Shown one piece after another: positions 1 through 10,682 of a DNA stretch of 64,000 nt. Origin of the DNA: Pseudomonas gingeri. Lineage in GTDB: Bacteria; Pseudomonadota; Gammaproteobacteria; Pseudomonadales; Pseudomonadaceae. Numbering within the stretch: position 1 is the stretch's first letter; every line of letters starts with the position of its first letter. The stretch covers positions 124,001 to 188,000 of the forward strand of contig NZ_JACAOR010000013.1 in the NCBI RefSeq assembly GCF_013386115.1, written 5' to 3'. The notes under the pieces are model-generated. The model had not been told where the DNA came from. It worked only from the letters and a program-made list of their open reading frames with translations, and made no database searches. The translations under genes and the position numbers were made by a program.

Positions 1-180
1 GCTGAAACCACCCTCGATCGGCACGACGCAGCTGCCCGGCTTGATGAACAGCAGCGGCTCGGTAGGCACCGGATTATCCAGTTCCTTGGCGTGTTCGGCG
101 TAGTTACGACCGATGCAGACCACCTTGCCCAGGGGAAAGTGAATGCGGGTACCGTCGACATACTGGTGCTGATAGCTCAT
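1..180 (-). CDS. Fumarylacetoacetate hydrolase family protein (N-terminal fragment)
   Basis: The reverse complement starts with ATG at 180, preceded by AGGAG at a good distance, and reads [20 protein letters not shown], followed by [13 protein letters not shown] and [10 protein letters not shown]. The GRNYxxHAxE and LFxKP patterns are typical of the FAH / YcgM group (acylpyruvases, oxaloacetate decarboxylases, fumarylpyruvate hydrolases). Only 60 residues are visible because the gene runs off the left edge, so the metal-binding acids further in cannot be checked and the substrate is unknown. It lies 41 nt downstream of, and on the same strand as, the D-2-hydroxyglutarate dehydrogenase gene, so the two are probably co-transcribed. 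Confidence 0.85.
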   Translation of the reverse strand, partial: MSYQHQYVDGTRIHFPLGKVVCIGRNYAEHAKELDNPVPTEPLLFIKPGSCVVPIEGGFS

Positions 181-220
181 TGACCGACTCCTGATCTGTT
201 TTATCGTCGTGACGCGAGGT

Positions 221-1615
221 TCAAACCGCGAAAATCTTGCCCGGGTTCATGATCCCGTTAGGATCGAACACCGCCTTGATCGCCTTCATGTATTCGATTT
301 CAGCCGGGGAACGGCTGTAGGTCAGGTAATCGCGCTTGGTCATGCCCACGCCGTGCTCGGCGGAAATCGAACCGTTGTACTTCTCGACGGTCTCGAATAC
401 CCACTTGTTGACGGTGGCGCACTTGGCGAAGAACTCGTCCTTGCTCAGGTTTTCCGGCTTGAGGATGTTCAGGTGCAGGTTGCCGTCGCCGATGTGGCCG
501 AACCAGACGATTTCGAAGTCCGGATAGTGTTCACCGACGATCGCATCGATTTCCTTGAGGAAGCCCGGCACTTTCGACACGGTGACCGAGATGTCGTTCT
601 TGTACGGCGTCCAGTGGGAGATGGTTTCGGAGATGTACTCGCGCAATTTCCAGAGATTCTGCAACTGCTGCTCGCTCTGGCTCATCACGCCATCGACCAC
701 CCAGCCCTGCTCCACGCAGTGCTCGAAGGTCGCCAGGGCATCGTTGGCCACTTCTTCGGTGGTCGCTTCGAACTCCAGCAGCGCGTAGAACGGGCAGTCG
801 GTTTCGAACGGTGCCGGCACATCGCCACGGCCGAGGACCTTGGCCAGCGCCTTGTCGGAGAAGAACTCGAAGGCGGTCAAGTCCAGCTTGCTCTGGAAGG
901 CGTGCAGCACCGGCATGATCGAGTCGAAATCGGGGGCGCCGAGGACCATGCAGGTCAGGTTCTTCGGTGCACGGTCCAGGCGCATGGTCGCTTCGACCAC
1001 GAAGCCCAGGGTGCCTTCGGCGCCGATGAACAGCTGGCGCAGGTCATAGCCGGTGGCGTTCTTGATCAGGTCCTTGTTCAGTTCCAGCACATCGCCCTTG
1101 CCGGTGACGACCTTCATGCCAGCCACCCAGTTGCGGGTCATGCCATAGCGAATCACCTTGATCCCGCCGGCATTGGTGCCGATATTGCCGCCAATCTGGC
1201 TGGAGCCCGCCGAGGCGAAGTCCACCGGATAGTACAGGCCGTGTTCCTCGGCCTGGTTCTGCAACTGCTCGGTGACCACGCCCGGCTGGCAGACCGCGGT
1301 GCGGTCGGTCAGGTTGATGTCGAGGATCTGGTTCATATAGTCGAACGACACCACCACTTCGCCATTGGCGGCCACGGCGGCGGCGGACAGGCCGGTTCGG
1401 CCGCCCGACGGCACCAGCGCGACGCGGTGCTGGTTGGCCCAGCGCACGATGGCCTGGACCTGCTCGATGGTCTTCGGAAACACGATGGCCGTCGGCGCCG
1501 GCGCGAAATGTTTCGTCCAATCCTTGCCGTAAGCATTCAGGGAGTCAGCATCGGTCAGCACCTTGCCAGGCTCAACCAGGGTCTTCAGCTCATCAATCAG
1601 GGCAGGATTGGTCAT
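221..1615 (-). CDS. FAD-linked D-2-hydroxyglutarate dehydrogenase (GlcD/D2HGDH family)
   Basis: A 464-residue protein of the FAD-linked oxidase C-terminal family. The PCMH-type FAD-binding half contains [11 protein letters not shown] and NIGTNAGG; the C-terminal half ends with HIGDGNLH and SAEHGVG, the metal and substrate-binding motifs of the D-lactate / D-2-hydroxyglutarate dehydrogenases. A longer frame opens at 1645, but I chose the ATG at 1615 ([10 protein letters not shown]) because homologues start there. The gene is divergent from serA. In Pseudomonas, SerA reduces 2-oxoglutarate to D-2-hydroxyglutarate to drive 3-phosphoglycerate oxidation, and this dehydrogenase re-oxidises it, passing electrons to ETF. 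The neighbourhood supports that function over glycolate or D-lactate oxidation. The latter remains possible without biochemical data. Confidence 0.85.
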   Translation of the reverse strand: MTNPALIDELKTLVEPGKVLTDADSLNAYGKDWTKHFAPAPTAIVFPKTIEQVQAIVRWANQHRVALVPSGGRTGLSAAAVAANGEVVVSFDYMNQILDINLTDRTAVCQPGVVTEQLQNQAEEHGLYYPVDFASAGSSQIGGNIGTNAGGIKVIRYGMTRNWVAGMKVVTGKGDVLELNKDLIKNATGYDLRQLFIGAEGTLGFVVEATMRLDRAPKNLTCMVLGAPDFDSIMPVLHAFQSKLDLTAFEFFSDKALAKVLGRGDVPAPFETDCPFYALLEFEATTEEVANDALATFEHCVEQGWVVDGVMSQSEQQLQNLWKLREYISETISHWTPYKNDISVTVSKVPGFLKEIDAIVGEHYPDFEIVWFGHIGDGNLHLNILKPENLSKDEFFAKCATVNKWVFETVEKYNGSISAEHGVGMTKRDYLTYSRSPAEIEYMKAIKAVFDPNGIMNPGKIFAV

Positions 1616-1686
1616 CGACAGAACTCTCGAACATTTCATGGTCACCCTGAGAACGCTTCACGTCGCAGAATGAGTGTTTGCGGGTC

Positions 1687-1704
1687 GCATATGCTAGCAT
1701 ACGC
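1687..1704. promoter_or_regulatory. Inverted repeat in the D2HGDH-serA divergent promoter region
   Basis: The sequence GCATATGCTAGCATACGC is an 18-nt inverted repeat with a perfect 12-nt core (TATGCTAGCATA) and one mismatched pair. It lies in the 200-nt gap between the divergent D2HGDH and serA genes, 72 nt from the former and 114 nt from the latter. It could be an operator for either gene; no regulator gene is adjacent and I cannot name the factor. Confidence 0.4.
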
Positions 1705-1817
1705 ACCCCGCAGAAGCGTGCTATCAGGCCGATCTGCGGTGCCGGCGATCACGCCGTGGGGTCAGCTCAAGCTGTCCATTTCCCTGCCATTTTTCTCCGG
1801 GACACAGGTTTACGCAG

Positions 1818-3047
1818 ATGAGCAAGACTTCTCTCGATAAGAGCAAGATCAAGTTCCTTCTTCTCGAAGGCGTCCACCAATCCGCAGTCGACGTCCTCAA
1901 GGCCGCCGGGTACGTCAACATCGAGTACCACACCAAATCCCTGCCGGATGCCGAGCTGAAGGAAAAGATCGCCGATGCCCACTTCATCGGCATTCGCTCC
2001 CGCACCCAACTGACCGAGGAACTCTTCGATCACGCGAAGAAACTCGTCGCCGTGGGCTGCTTCTGTATCGGCACCAACCAGGTCGACCTCGACGCGGCTC
2101 GCGAGCGCGGCATTGCCGTGTTCAACGCACCGTACTCCAACACCCGCTCCGTTGCCGAGCTGGTGCTGGCCGAAGCGATCCTGTTGCTGCGCGGCATTCC
2201 CGAGAAGAACGCTTCCTGCCATCGCGGTGGCTGGATCAAGAGCGCGGCCAACTCCTTTGAAATCCGTGGCAAGAAGCTGGGGATCATCGGTTACGGCTCG
2301 ATCGGTACGCAGTTGTCGGTCCTGGCCGAAGGCCTGGGCATGCAGGTGTTCTTCTACGACACCCTGACCAAGCTGCCGCTGGGCAACGCGACCCAGGTCG
2401 CCAGCCTGACCGACCTGCTGGGCATGTCCGATATCGTCACCCTGCACGTTCCGGAAACCGCTGAAACCCAGTGGATGATCGGCGAGAAGGAAATCCGCGC
2501 CATCAAGAAGGGCGGGATCCTGATCAACGCCGCACGCGGTACCGTGGTCGAGCTGGACGCCCTGGCGGACGCGATCAAGGACAAGCACCTGATCGGCGCG
2601 GCCATCGACGTGTTCCCGGTGGAGCCACGCTCCAACGACGACATCTTCGAAAGCCCGCTGCGTGGCCTGGACAATGTGATCCTGACCCCGCACATCGGTG
2701 GTTCCACCGCCGAAGCCCAGGCCAACATCGGCCTGGAAGTGGCGGAAAAGCTGGTCAAGTACAGCGACAACGGCACCTCGGTGTCGTCCGTCAACTTCCC
2801 GGAAGTGGCGCTGCCGGCTCACCCTGGCAAGCACCGCCTGCTGCACATCCACGAGAACATCCCGGGTGTGATGAGCGAGATCAACAAGGTCTTCGCGGAA
2901 AACGGCATCAACATCTCCGGTCAGTTCCTGCAGACCAACGAGAAGGTCGGCTACGTGGTGATCGACGTCGACGCCGAGTACTCGGACCTGGCGCAAGAGA
3001 AGCTGCAGCACATCAACGGCACCATCCGGTCCCGCGTGTTGTTCTAA
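1818..3047 (+). CDS. serA: D-3-phosphoglycerate dehydrogenase
   Basis: A 409-residue SerA, the first enzyme of L-serine synthesis (3-phosphoglycerate to 3-phosphohydroxypyruvate, NAD+-dependent). The D-isomer-specific 2-hydroxyacid dehydrogenase fold is clear: the nucleotide-binding motif GIIGYGSIG, the arginine region INAARGTVV, and the catalytic HIGG region near residue 293. The last ~75 residues (KHRLLHIHENIPGVMSEINK onward) form an ACT domain, so serine feedback is expected. The length equals the short E. coli type. The ATG at 1818 has only a weak Shine-Dalgarno sequence. It is divergent from the dehydrogenase that is thought to recycle its 2-hydroxyglutarate by-product. Confidence 0.97.
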   Translation: MSKTSLDKSKIKFLLLEGVHQSAVDVLKAAGYVNIEYHTKSLPDAELKEKIADAHFIGIRSRTQLTEELFDHAKKLVAVGCFCIGTNQVDLDAARERGIAVFNAPYSNTRSVAELVLAEAILLLRGIPEKNASCHRGGWIKSAANSFEIRGKKLGIIGYGSIGTQLSVLAEGLGMQVFFYDTLTKLPLGNATQVASLTDLLGMSDIVTLHVPETAETQWMIGEKEIRAIKKGGILINAARGTVVELDALADAIKDKHLIGAAIDVFPVEPRSNDDIFESPLRGLDNVILTPHIGGSTAEAQANIGLEVAEKLVKYSDNGTSVSSVNFPEVALPAHPGKHRLLHIHENIPGVMSEINKVFAENGINISGQFLQTNEKVGYVVIDVDAEYSDLAQEKLQHINGTIRSRVLF

Positions 3048-3065
3048 GCTTTACCGGCGCTCATG

Positions 3066-3095
3066 AAAAAGGGAGACCCTCGGGTCTCCCTTTTT
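3066..3095. terminator. Bidirectional intrinsic terminator (serA / DUF4399)
   Basis: AAAAAGGGAGACC - CTCG - GGTCTCCCTTTTT forms a perfect stem with an A-tract on one side and a T-tract on the other, 19 nt after the serA stop codon and 15 nt before the convergent DUF4399 stop. Confidence 0.9.
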
Positions 3096-3110
3096 CTTTC
3101 TGAACAAATC

Positions 3111-3551
3111 TTACTTGACGTTAACCGTGATGCGTTTCGACGCTACAGTCGGGTTGAACTGCATGTGCAGTTTGTCGCCAGCCACCAGCTGCAAGGTGTG
3201 CTTGCCCGGGGTGAGGGTCAATTGGGTTTCGGTCTGCGCCTTGCCGTAGTGGATCACGGTGTCGGTGGCCGGAATCGGCACGCTGGCGTCCGGCAACTCT
3301 TTCTGGTCGACCAGCAGGTGGTGGTGGCCGGTGCCCGGGGTCTGGTCGGTGGCCGGGGCCAGCTTGAGACCTTCCATGCCGAATTTTACCGTGAAGGTCT
3401 TGTCGACGGTGGCACCGTCCTTCGGCGACTCGATAAAGACCTTGGCGCCCTCGGGGGGTGCCGAGCGCGGAATGCCGTCGGCCGCGACGGCGAGCAGGCT
3501 GGAACTCAACAAAACAGTGGCTAAAGCGACGCGAGACACTAAGGTTTTCAT
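3111..3551 (-). CDS. DUF4399 periplasmic protein
   Basis: A 146-residue secreted protein. I chose the ATG at 3551 (MKTLVSRVAL) rather than the ATG at 3572, because GGAGAAG lies just upstream and it directly begins a signal peptide that ends near AVA-ADG. The mature part carries PKDGATVDKTFTVKFG and GTGHHHLLVD, the hallmark of DUF4399, and a C-terminal beta-rich segment (GKHTLQLVAGDKLHMQF). Members are often described as rod-shape-determining or ATPase-like, but the function is not established. A shared bidirectional terminator separates it from serA. Confidence 0.85.
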   Translation of the reverse strand: MKTLVSRVALATVLLSSSLLAVAADGIPRSAPPEGAKVFIESPKDGATVDKTFTVKFGMEGLKLAPATDQTPGTGHHHLLVDQKELPDASVPIPATDTVIHYGKAQTETQLTLTPGKHTLQLVAGDKLHMQFNPTVASKRITVNVK

Positions 3552-3690
3552 TAACTTCTCCGGTTTTTCCACAAAATTTGGGCAGTCATGACAACTTCAG
3601 GACAAATCGTTGTCCAAACCTGCCAATCAACATAAAGCAAAGCGAGCAGCAGTTGCGCATCGCCCGTTACGAATTCATCTAGGAGTGACC

Positions 3691-4464
3691 ATGCGTTTTT
3701 TGCCTGGCCTGTTGCTGTTACTGCCCCTTGCAAGTCCTTTCGCCCAAGCCGAACTGATCGATGACGTCAACGACCGGGGCGAACTGCGCATTGCCCTGGA
3801 AGGTGACATGCGGCCCTTCAGCTTCAAGGAAGACGGTCGCCTGACCGGCTTCGAAGTGGAACTGGGCGAACTGCTCGCCAGGGAGCTGGACATCAACCCG
3901 TCGTTTATCACCACCGATTCCGCCGATCTGCTGCAAGGCGTCGAAAGCGGCAAGTACGACATTGCCATCAACCACATAGCACTGACCCCGGAACTCAAGG
4001 AACGTTTCGATTTCAGCGAGCCTTACAGCTACACCAGCGCCCAGTTGATCGTGCGCAAGGAAGAACAAAGACCACTGGGCACACTGGACGCATTGAAAGG
4101 CCGTGCCTTGGGTGTAGCCCAAGGCAGCCAGTTCGTCGACGAAGCGCGAACGGTCGAAGGGGTGGACCTGCGCAGCTACCCGAACGCGCAGCAGCCACTC
4201 AAGGACGTCGCCGACAAGCAGATCGACGCGGCGATCAGCGATCGCCTGCTGATCCCCTTCGCCATTCGCGACAGCCGCCTGCCGGTCAAGGAAGGTCCTC
4301 CCGTGGGGCCGACCGTGACCCTGGCCATCCCGTTCCAGAAGGGTAACCCGGCCTTTCAGGCCAGCATCGACCGGGCCCTGCAGCGGATCAAGGCCGATGG
4401 CCGGCTGATGGCGTTGTCGGAAAAATGGTTCGGCATGGATGCGAGCGAGCCGCCGAAGCCCTGA
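3691..4464 (+). CDS. Extracellular solute-binding protein, family 3 (amino-acid type)
   Basis: A 257-residue periplasmic binding protein. The start at 3691 follows AGGAGTGACC and gives a signal peptide (MRFLPGLLLLLPLASPFAQA, cleavage near AQA-ELID). The mature part shows family 3 signatures: RGELRIALEGDMRPFSF, GFEVELGELLARELD and YDIAINHIALTPE, with the KWFG ending. No ABC permease or ATPase lies next to it, so it may serve a distant polar amino-acid transporter or act as an orphan sensor-type binding protein. The ligand cannot be predicted from the sequence alone. Confidence 0.88.
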   Translation: MRFLPGLLLLLPLASPFAQAELIDDVNDRGELRIALEGDMRPFSFKEDGRLTGFEVELGELLARELDINPSFITTDSADLLQGVESGKYDIAINHIALTPELKERFDFSEPYSYTSAQLIVRKEEQRPLGTLDALKGRALGVAQGSQFVDEARTVEGVDLRSYPNAQQPLKDVADKQIDAAISDRLLIPFAIRDSRLPVKEGPPVGPTVTLAIPFQKGNPAFQASIDRALQRIKADGRLMALSEKWFGMDASEPPKP

Positions 4465-4521
4465 TACCAGGGAGGCGGAGCGTCCAGGGTGGCAGTCCCA
4501 CGCAACCCGTGGGAAGGCTTG

Positions 4522-5022
4522 TCAGGGTTGCGCCGAGTCCAGCACAGCCAGGGCCACCGCTGCCTCGGGCAGTTCCAGCTCGCTGAATACCTGGACGCCG
4601 GCCTGCTTCAGCAAGGCCGCCGTCACGCCCTCTCCGGGCACTTTCACGCCGCTGAAGGTGCCGTCGTAGGTCAGCAGATTGCCACAGGACGGGCTGTTGG
4701 CCTTGAGCACCGCGATCCGGATGCCATGCCGCCGCACCAGCTCAAGCGCCTGCCGGGCGCCGTCGAGAAAGGCCGCGCTGACGTCCTCGCCCTCGGTGGT
4801 GATGACCCGGGCGCGCCCCTCCAGCACCTGCACGCCCTGCCCTCCGGGAATCTCCGCCGCTGCGCGCGGGGTCGGCAGGCCGCCGGCGACTTCCGGGCAC
4901 AAGGCCACGACGCGGCCTTCGGCCTGCCAGGCCGCCAGTTGGGCGTAGGGACCGCTGGCACCGCCGTCATAGCGCACCAGATGCCCCAGCAGGCAGCGAC
5001 TGACCAGAATTTTCTGCAGCAT
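4522..5022 (-). CDS. DUF523 family protein
   Basis: A 166-residue protein with the DUF523 features: ILVSRCLLGHLVRYDGG at the N-terminus, LCPEVAGGLPTPR, and LKANSPSCGNLLTYDGTFSG. The conserved cysteines (SRCLLG, LCPE, SPSCG) suggest metal or Fe-S binding; the family function is not established. Its ATG overlaps by one base (TGATG) the stop of the upstream 2-oxoglutarate oxygenase gene, so translation is probably coupled. Confidence 0.85.
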   Translation of the reverse strand: MLQKILVSRCLLGHLVRYDGGASGPYAQLAAWQAEGRVVALCPEVAGGLPTPRAAAEIPGGQGVQVLEGRARVITTEGEDVSAAFLDGARQALELVRRHGIRIAVLKANSPSCGNLLTYDGTFSGVKVPGEGVTAALLKQAGVQVFSELELPEAAVALAVLDSAQP

Positions 5023-5654
5023 CAGAAAGGCTCATCGCCGCGACGACGGAACCAGCCGGTCAGCGACAGGCGCTCGCGCGTCGCCGGCAGCACTTCATGG
5101 GGCACCTCGCCGGAAAGGAAGACCACCAGGCTGCCGCCGGTCGGATCCACGTCATGCTCCACGCCACCGTCCAGGTACATCCGCAACTGGCCACCCTGCT
5201 CGGGCAACCAGGCGTCGTTCAGGTAGATCACGGCCGAGACCATCCGCCGATCGTCGTCGCGAAAGCGATCCACGTGCTTGAGATAGAAAGCCCCGGGCGG
5301 GTACAGGGCAAAATGGCTCTCGAAATCCTCGAGGCCGAGAAACAACCCGCGGTTCAACGCCTCGCGCAGGCTGTCCATCATCCCCAGATAACGGTCGCAA
5401 GGCTCTGCCTGACCCGGTTCCAGCCATTGGATATGGTCACCGCGGATGCCTTCGCGCACCTGTTGCGCCGGCCCGCGACCCACCGCGGCCGGTGCCAGTT
5501 CGCCTTCAGCCGCACGTTTACGGCACTCGGCGGCCAGCTCCACGGTCAGAGCAGCAGGCAGGAACACAGGCTGCCGCGACCAGCCGCGCGCGGCCAGGTC
5601 GTCGACGATACGTAACAGCAGCGGATGATCAGAGGGTATTTGCATGGCGCGCAT
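5022..5654 (-). CDS. 2-oxoglutarate/Fe(II) prolyl hydroxylase, PPHD-like
   Basis: A 210-residue 2OG-Fe(II) oxygenase. Iron ligands are readable as H127 and D129 (YLKHVDRF) and H186 (EVPHEVLP), with R195 as the 2-oxoglutarate anchor before LSLTGWF. The layout HxD...RMVSAVIYLNDAW...GGxLRMY...PHEV is that of the EGLN-like prolyl hydroxylases; the Pseudomonas member (PPHD) hydroxylates a proline of elongation factor EF-Tu, and I infer the same target here. I picked the start at 5654 (MRAMQIPSDH); 5645 (MQIPSDH) is a possible alternative, and neither has a strong Shine-Dalgarno sequence. It overlaps the DUF523 gene by one base. Confidence 0.75.
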   Translation of the reverse strand: MRAMQIPSDHPLLLRIVDDLAARGWSRQPVFLPAALTVELAAECRKRAAEGELAPAAVGRGPAQQVREGIRGDHIQWLEPGQAEPCDRYLGMMDSLREALNRGLFLGLEDFESHFALYPPGAFYLKHVDRFRDDDRRMVSAVIYLNDAWLPEQGGQLRMYLDGGVEHDVDPTGGSLVVFLSGEVPHEVLPATRERLSLTGWFRRRGDEPF

Positions 5655-5762
5655 AGTATCCATACGCCTGGAAATCCGACAGAGCCACCGGGCATGACAA
5701 TACGAATTCTCGACAAGTCCCGCGCTCGTCGGGAGAATAGTCGGCTGTAGACAGGAGTCCCT

Positions 5763-6521
5763 ATGCGCCGTTTGCTTTTTTCGCTGTTGATGTTCTGCAC
5801 CTTGCCCGCCTGGGCAGACAGCCACGACCAGTTGTACAAGGTCGCCGGTTGGCCAGAACAACGCGCGCATTTCAGCGATGCCCTGAGCGCCGCCCAGCAA
5901 AAGTACCGCAACAGCCTGCCGCCGGCCGTCTATCAGGCCCTGGTCAACAACAGCAACCAGCGTTTTGCGCCGCAGGCCATAGACCAGCGGGCCGAGGCCC
6001 AGCTGCGCCAGAACCTGAACGATCCGAAGCCGGCCCTGACGTTCTTCCAGTCACCGCTGGGACGCAAGATCGTCGCCGCCGAACTGCTCGCCACCCGGCG
6101 CGACCAATTGGCCAAGAATGCCCAGGGGCTGCCGCATATCGAAGCCAGCGCGACCCGTCGCCTGCTGATCAACCACCTGGCCAACGCCTTGCCGGCCCGT
6201 GAAGCCGGTGCCGAAGTCAGTCTCGCCATCGCCGGCGTCGCCGCCGACAGTCTCAGTTCGATGATTCCCGGCCTGCTGGGCGCGGGTTCGGCCCAGGGCC
6301 TGCTCAACGGTCAACGCGAACGCCTGATGCAACAGATCGGCAACGACCTGGACAACACCTTGCTGTACGTCTATCGCGACCTGTCCGACCCTGAGCTGGA
6401 AGAGTTCTCGACCTTTGCCGAATCGGCCGAAGGCAAGGCGTACTACCAGGCCGCCCTGGCGGCAATCCGCGCGGGGTTGGCCGTGGGCCAGAACCTGGCG
6501 CCGGCGCAACCTGGAAACTGA
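5763..6521 (+). CDS. DUF2059 periplasmic protein
   Basis: A 252-residue protein with a clear signal peptide (MRRLLFSLLMFCTLPAWA, cleavage before DSHD). Its mature part is helical and repeats a pattern in which pairs of segments such as TFFQSPLGRKI and EFSTFAESAEGKAYY recur, as in DUF2059 (a region in which a short residue of the type 'F..SPxGxK' precedes long helices). Its role is unknown. It is divergent from the prolyl hydroxylase gene with a gap of about 110 nt. Confidence 0.75.
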   Translation: MRRLLFSLLMFCTLPAWADSHDQLYKVAGWPEQRAHFSDALSAAQQKYRNSLPPAVYQALVNNSNQRFAPQAIDQRAEAQLRQNLNDPKPALTFFQSPLGRKIVAAELLATRRDQLAKNAQGLPHIEASATRRLLINHLANALPAREAGAEVSLAIAGVAADSLSSMIPGLLGAGSAQGLLNGQRERLMQQIGNDLDNTLLYVYRDLSDPELEEFSTFAESAEGKAYYQAALAAIRAGLAVGQNLAPAQPGN

Positions 6522-6622
6522 CCGCCACATAGCCCAGCCGGCAACGGTCTATAATCCAGGCGCAATATGAAAGTCCGGGTGCCATCCGTGCAGCAGGCTC
6601 ACCTCCCCTCAGGAGACGACTC

Positions 6623-7126
6623 ATGTACAGGATCAACCTCGCTACCGCCGCGGACATCGAGGGCATCGCCCAACTGCTCCAGGCCAATTCCCCCTCCCGG
6701 GGCGGATCTCTGACCGGGGAGTTTCCACTCGACAAGGTCAGGCAGATGGCCCTCGGCGGCTCCCCCGTGGTGGTTGCCTCTCGCGATGACAAAGTCGTTG
6801 GCGTGCTGTTCAGCGCGGCCAGGGACATGCACCCCGCCCCGCCGTCGATCCAGGCCATGCTGGCCGCATGGCCGGGCACGCCCGATGCCTACGTGTACGG
6901 GCCCGCCTGCATCGCCAGCACGGAAAGAGGCCAGGGTCTCCTGCCGCGACTCTATGCCCAGCTCCAGCAGCATTATCCTGGCCGCGAAGCGATTCTGTTC
7001 ATCCGCCGGGACAACGGCGCCTCGCTGCGCGCCCATGAACGCCTGGGGATGCGCGAGGTCGCGGGTTTCACCCTGGAGGGTGACGAGTACGCCGTCCTCA
7101 GTGACCGACCGGCTGGCGCAGAGTAA
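6623..7126 (+). CDS. GNAT family N-acetyltransferase
   Basis: A 167-residue acetyltransferase preceded by AGGAGACGACTC. It starts MYRINLATAADIEGIAQLL, a typical GNAT opening, and has a central acetyl-CoA-binding region around ACIASTERGQGLLPRLYAQL and the C-terminal NGASLRAHERLGMREV, which is the usual final helix-strand. The substrate (amino acid, antibiotic or protein N-terminus) cannot be told from sequence. Confidence 0.88.
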   Translation: MYRINLATAADIEGIAQLLQANSPSRGGSLTGEFPLDKVRQMALGGSPVVVASRDDKVVGVLFSAARDMHPAPPSIQAMLAAWPGTPDAYVYGPACIASTERGQGLLPRLYAQLQQHYPGREAILFIRRDNGASLRAHERLGMREVAGFTLEGDEYAVLSDRPAGAE

Positions 7127-7173
7127 GGCACGCCTCTCAACGATAAAGCAGGGCGCCTGAAACACCGCGAACC

Positions 7174-7246
7174 TAGGAGCCCGGCTTGCCGGCGAATGCG
7201 TCCTCAAGGCCGCCAGAAGCTTCGCTGGCAAGCCAGGCTCCCACAG
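7174..7246. repeat. REP inverted pair
   Basis: TAGGAGCCCGGCTTGCCGGC at the left and TTCGCTGGCAAGCCAGGCTC at the right face each other across about 25 nt, forming a REP doublet of the Pseudomonas type. It sits between the convergent GNAT and RecQ-like genes, where such elements often replace a classical terminator. Confidence 0.8.
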
Positions 7247-7257
7247 GCAACTTCAGC

Positions 7258-9210
<1,953 letters not shown>

Positions 9211-9490
9211 AGGCTGTCACTCCGTTGACCGCTGTGGATAAACAAACCCTAGGCGGTCAGGCGAGAAAAGGTCCGAGGCAAGCATTACAAACCACTACAG
9301 CGCGCCAGCCTATCGCAAAGCCGGCCGCGGTTGCGGGATAACCACCAATAGCCGGATACAAATCCACGGGTGCGCCCCCGCGAAAATATCGATTATATCC
9401 AAGCCTCCTATGATGACTGATGCCCGGTCGCCGATCTTCGCGTCGTTGAAACGGACGGTTCAACGACGCTCGTTTACCCAGGAGCCCCCC

Positions 9491-10618
9491 ATGGACACCG
9501 CCCCTCGCCCCTTCTCTTCACTGGCCCGTCACGGCCTGCTACTCACGCCCCTGTTGCTCGGCGGTTGCCTGTCCGGCCCGGACTCCGGCCTGCTCAAGCC
9601 GGGCGCGGCGGGCGTCGAGCCGCCGTCCAGCCGTTTCGAAACCCCGGAATACAAGGCACAACGCGCGCTGGCACTGGTCAAGGCGTCGGCCCTGTATGCA
9701 CTGGGCGGCACCGGCAAGGGGGTCAGCGTGGCCATCATCGACTCCGGCCTCAACACTCAATTACCCGAGTTCAAGGACCGCCTCGCCACCCCGGGTCACG
9801 ACTACGTACGCGACGTCCCCGCACTGATCGACCCCCACGGACATGGCACCCAGATGGCCGGGATTGTCGCCGCCAACCGCGACGGCCAGGGCATGCATGG
9901 CATCGCCTTCGACGCCAGGCTGATCGTCATGCGTATTGGCGATAACAACGAACCGTTCTTTTTTGACGATCAGATCGCCCGCGCCTGGAAAGACAGCTTC
10001 GCCGCCGGCGCCAGGATTCTCAGTAACTCCTGGGCCAACGATATTCCCGCCACCGAAATCACTGAAGCACGGTACAAGCAGGTGATGGGCGATTCCTTGC
10101 CGGTCGCCCGCCAATTGGTGGCCGAAGGCGCCGTGTTTGTTTTCCCCACGGGCAACGAGCTGCGGCGCGAGCCCCTGGCCGAACCTGGCCTGCCCCTGGC
10201 ATTGCCTGAACTGGAGAAGGGCTGGATCGCGGTGGTGGCGCTGAAGAATGACGGCACGCTCATCAACCAGAAATCCAATTACTGTGGCGTGGCAGAGCGA
10301 TGGTGCATCGCGGTCCCGGGCGGGGATGGTGGTGTCGACAATGGCTTGCTCACCACCAGCGCCAAGGGCGGCTACCAGGAAACCGCCGGGACTTCGCCCG
10401 CAGTGGCGTTGGTCAGCGGCGCACTCGCCGCCCTGCAGAGTCGCTTTCCCGAACTCACCACCCAGCAATTGCGCGATGTGTTGCTCGATAGCGCCAACCA
10501 CAGCGGGCCTTACGCCAAGGGCGAAGCCTACGGACGCGGGCTGATGGATCTGGCGGCGGCGGCGCAACTGGCAGCCGAACGGGTGAAGAACCCGCCGACG
10601 ACGCCGGTCCAACGGTAA
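9491..10618 (+). CDS. Lipoprotein subtilisin-like serine protease (S8 family)
   Basis: A 375-residue protein starting at 9491 after GGAG. The lipobox LLLGGC suggests an outer-membrane or periplasmic lipoprotein. The subtilase triad is readable: Asp in VAIIDSGLN, His in HGHGTQMAGIVAAN, and Ser in TAGTSPAVALVSG (GTSPA in place of the usual GTSMA). The oxyanion Asn fits FPTGNE. After the triad the protein ends within 50 residues, so there is no C-terminal autotransporter or adhesion domain. Neighbours give no clue to its substrate. Confidence 0.9.
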   Translation: MDTAPRPFSSLARHGLLLTPLLLGGCLSGPDSGLLKPGAAGVEPPSSRFETPEYKAQRALALVKASALYALGGTGKGVSVAIIDSGLNTQLPEFKDRLATPGHDYVRDVPALIDPHGHGTQMAGIVAANRDGQGMHGIAFDARLIVMRIGDNNEPFFFDDQIARAWKDSFAAGARILSNSWANDIPATEITEARYKQVMGDSLPVARQLVAEGAVFVFPTGNELRREPLAEPGLPLALPELEKGWIAVVALKNDGTLINQKSNYCGVAERWCIAVPGGDGGVDNGLLTTSAKGGYQETAGTSPAVALVSGALAALQSRFPELTTQQLRDVLLDSANHSGPYAKGEAYGRGLMDLAAAAQLAAERVKNPPTTPVQR

Positions 10619-10634
10619 CGGCCCCGCACAAACG

Positions 10635-10662
10635 CACAACGCGCCAGACAGGGCGCGTTGTG
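10635..10662. terminator. Stem-loop between convergent genes
   Basis: CACAACGCGCC and GGCGCGTTGTG form a perfect 11-bp stem with a 6-nt loop between the stop codons of the subtilase and YfaP-like genes. There is no T-tract, so its action as an intrinsic terminator is uncertain. Confidence 0.45.
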
Positions 10663-10682
10663 GGCTTGGATCAGTTCGCTAT

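Noticed and set aside
209-1840. A 543-codon open frame on the + strand over the D2HGDH gene.
   Set aside because: Antisense to a gene with full family motifs; its composition is typical of a shadow frame.
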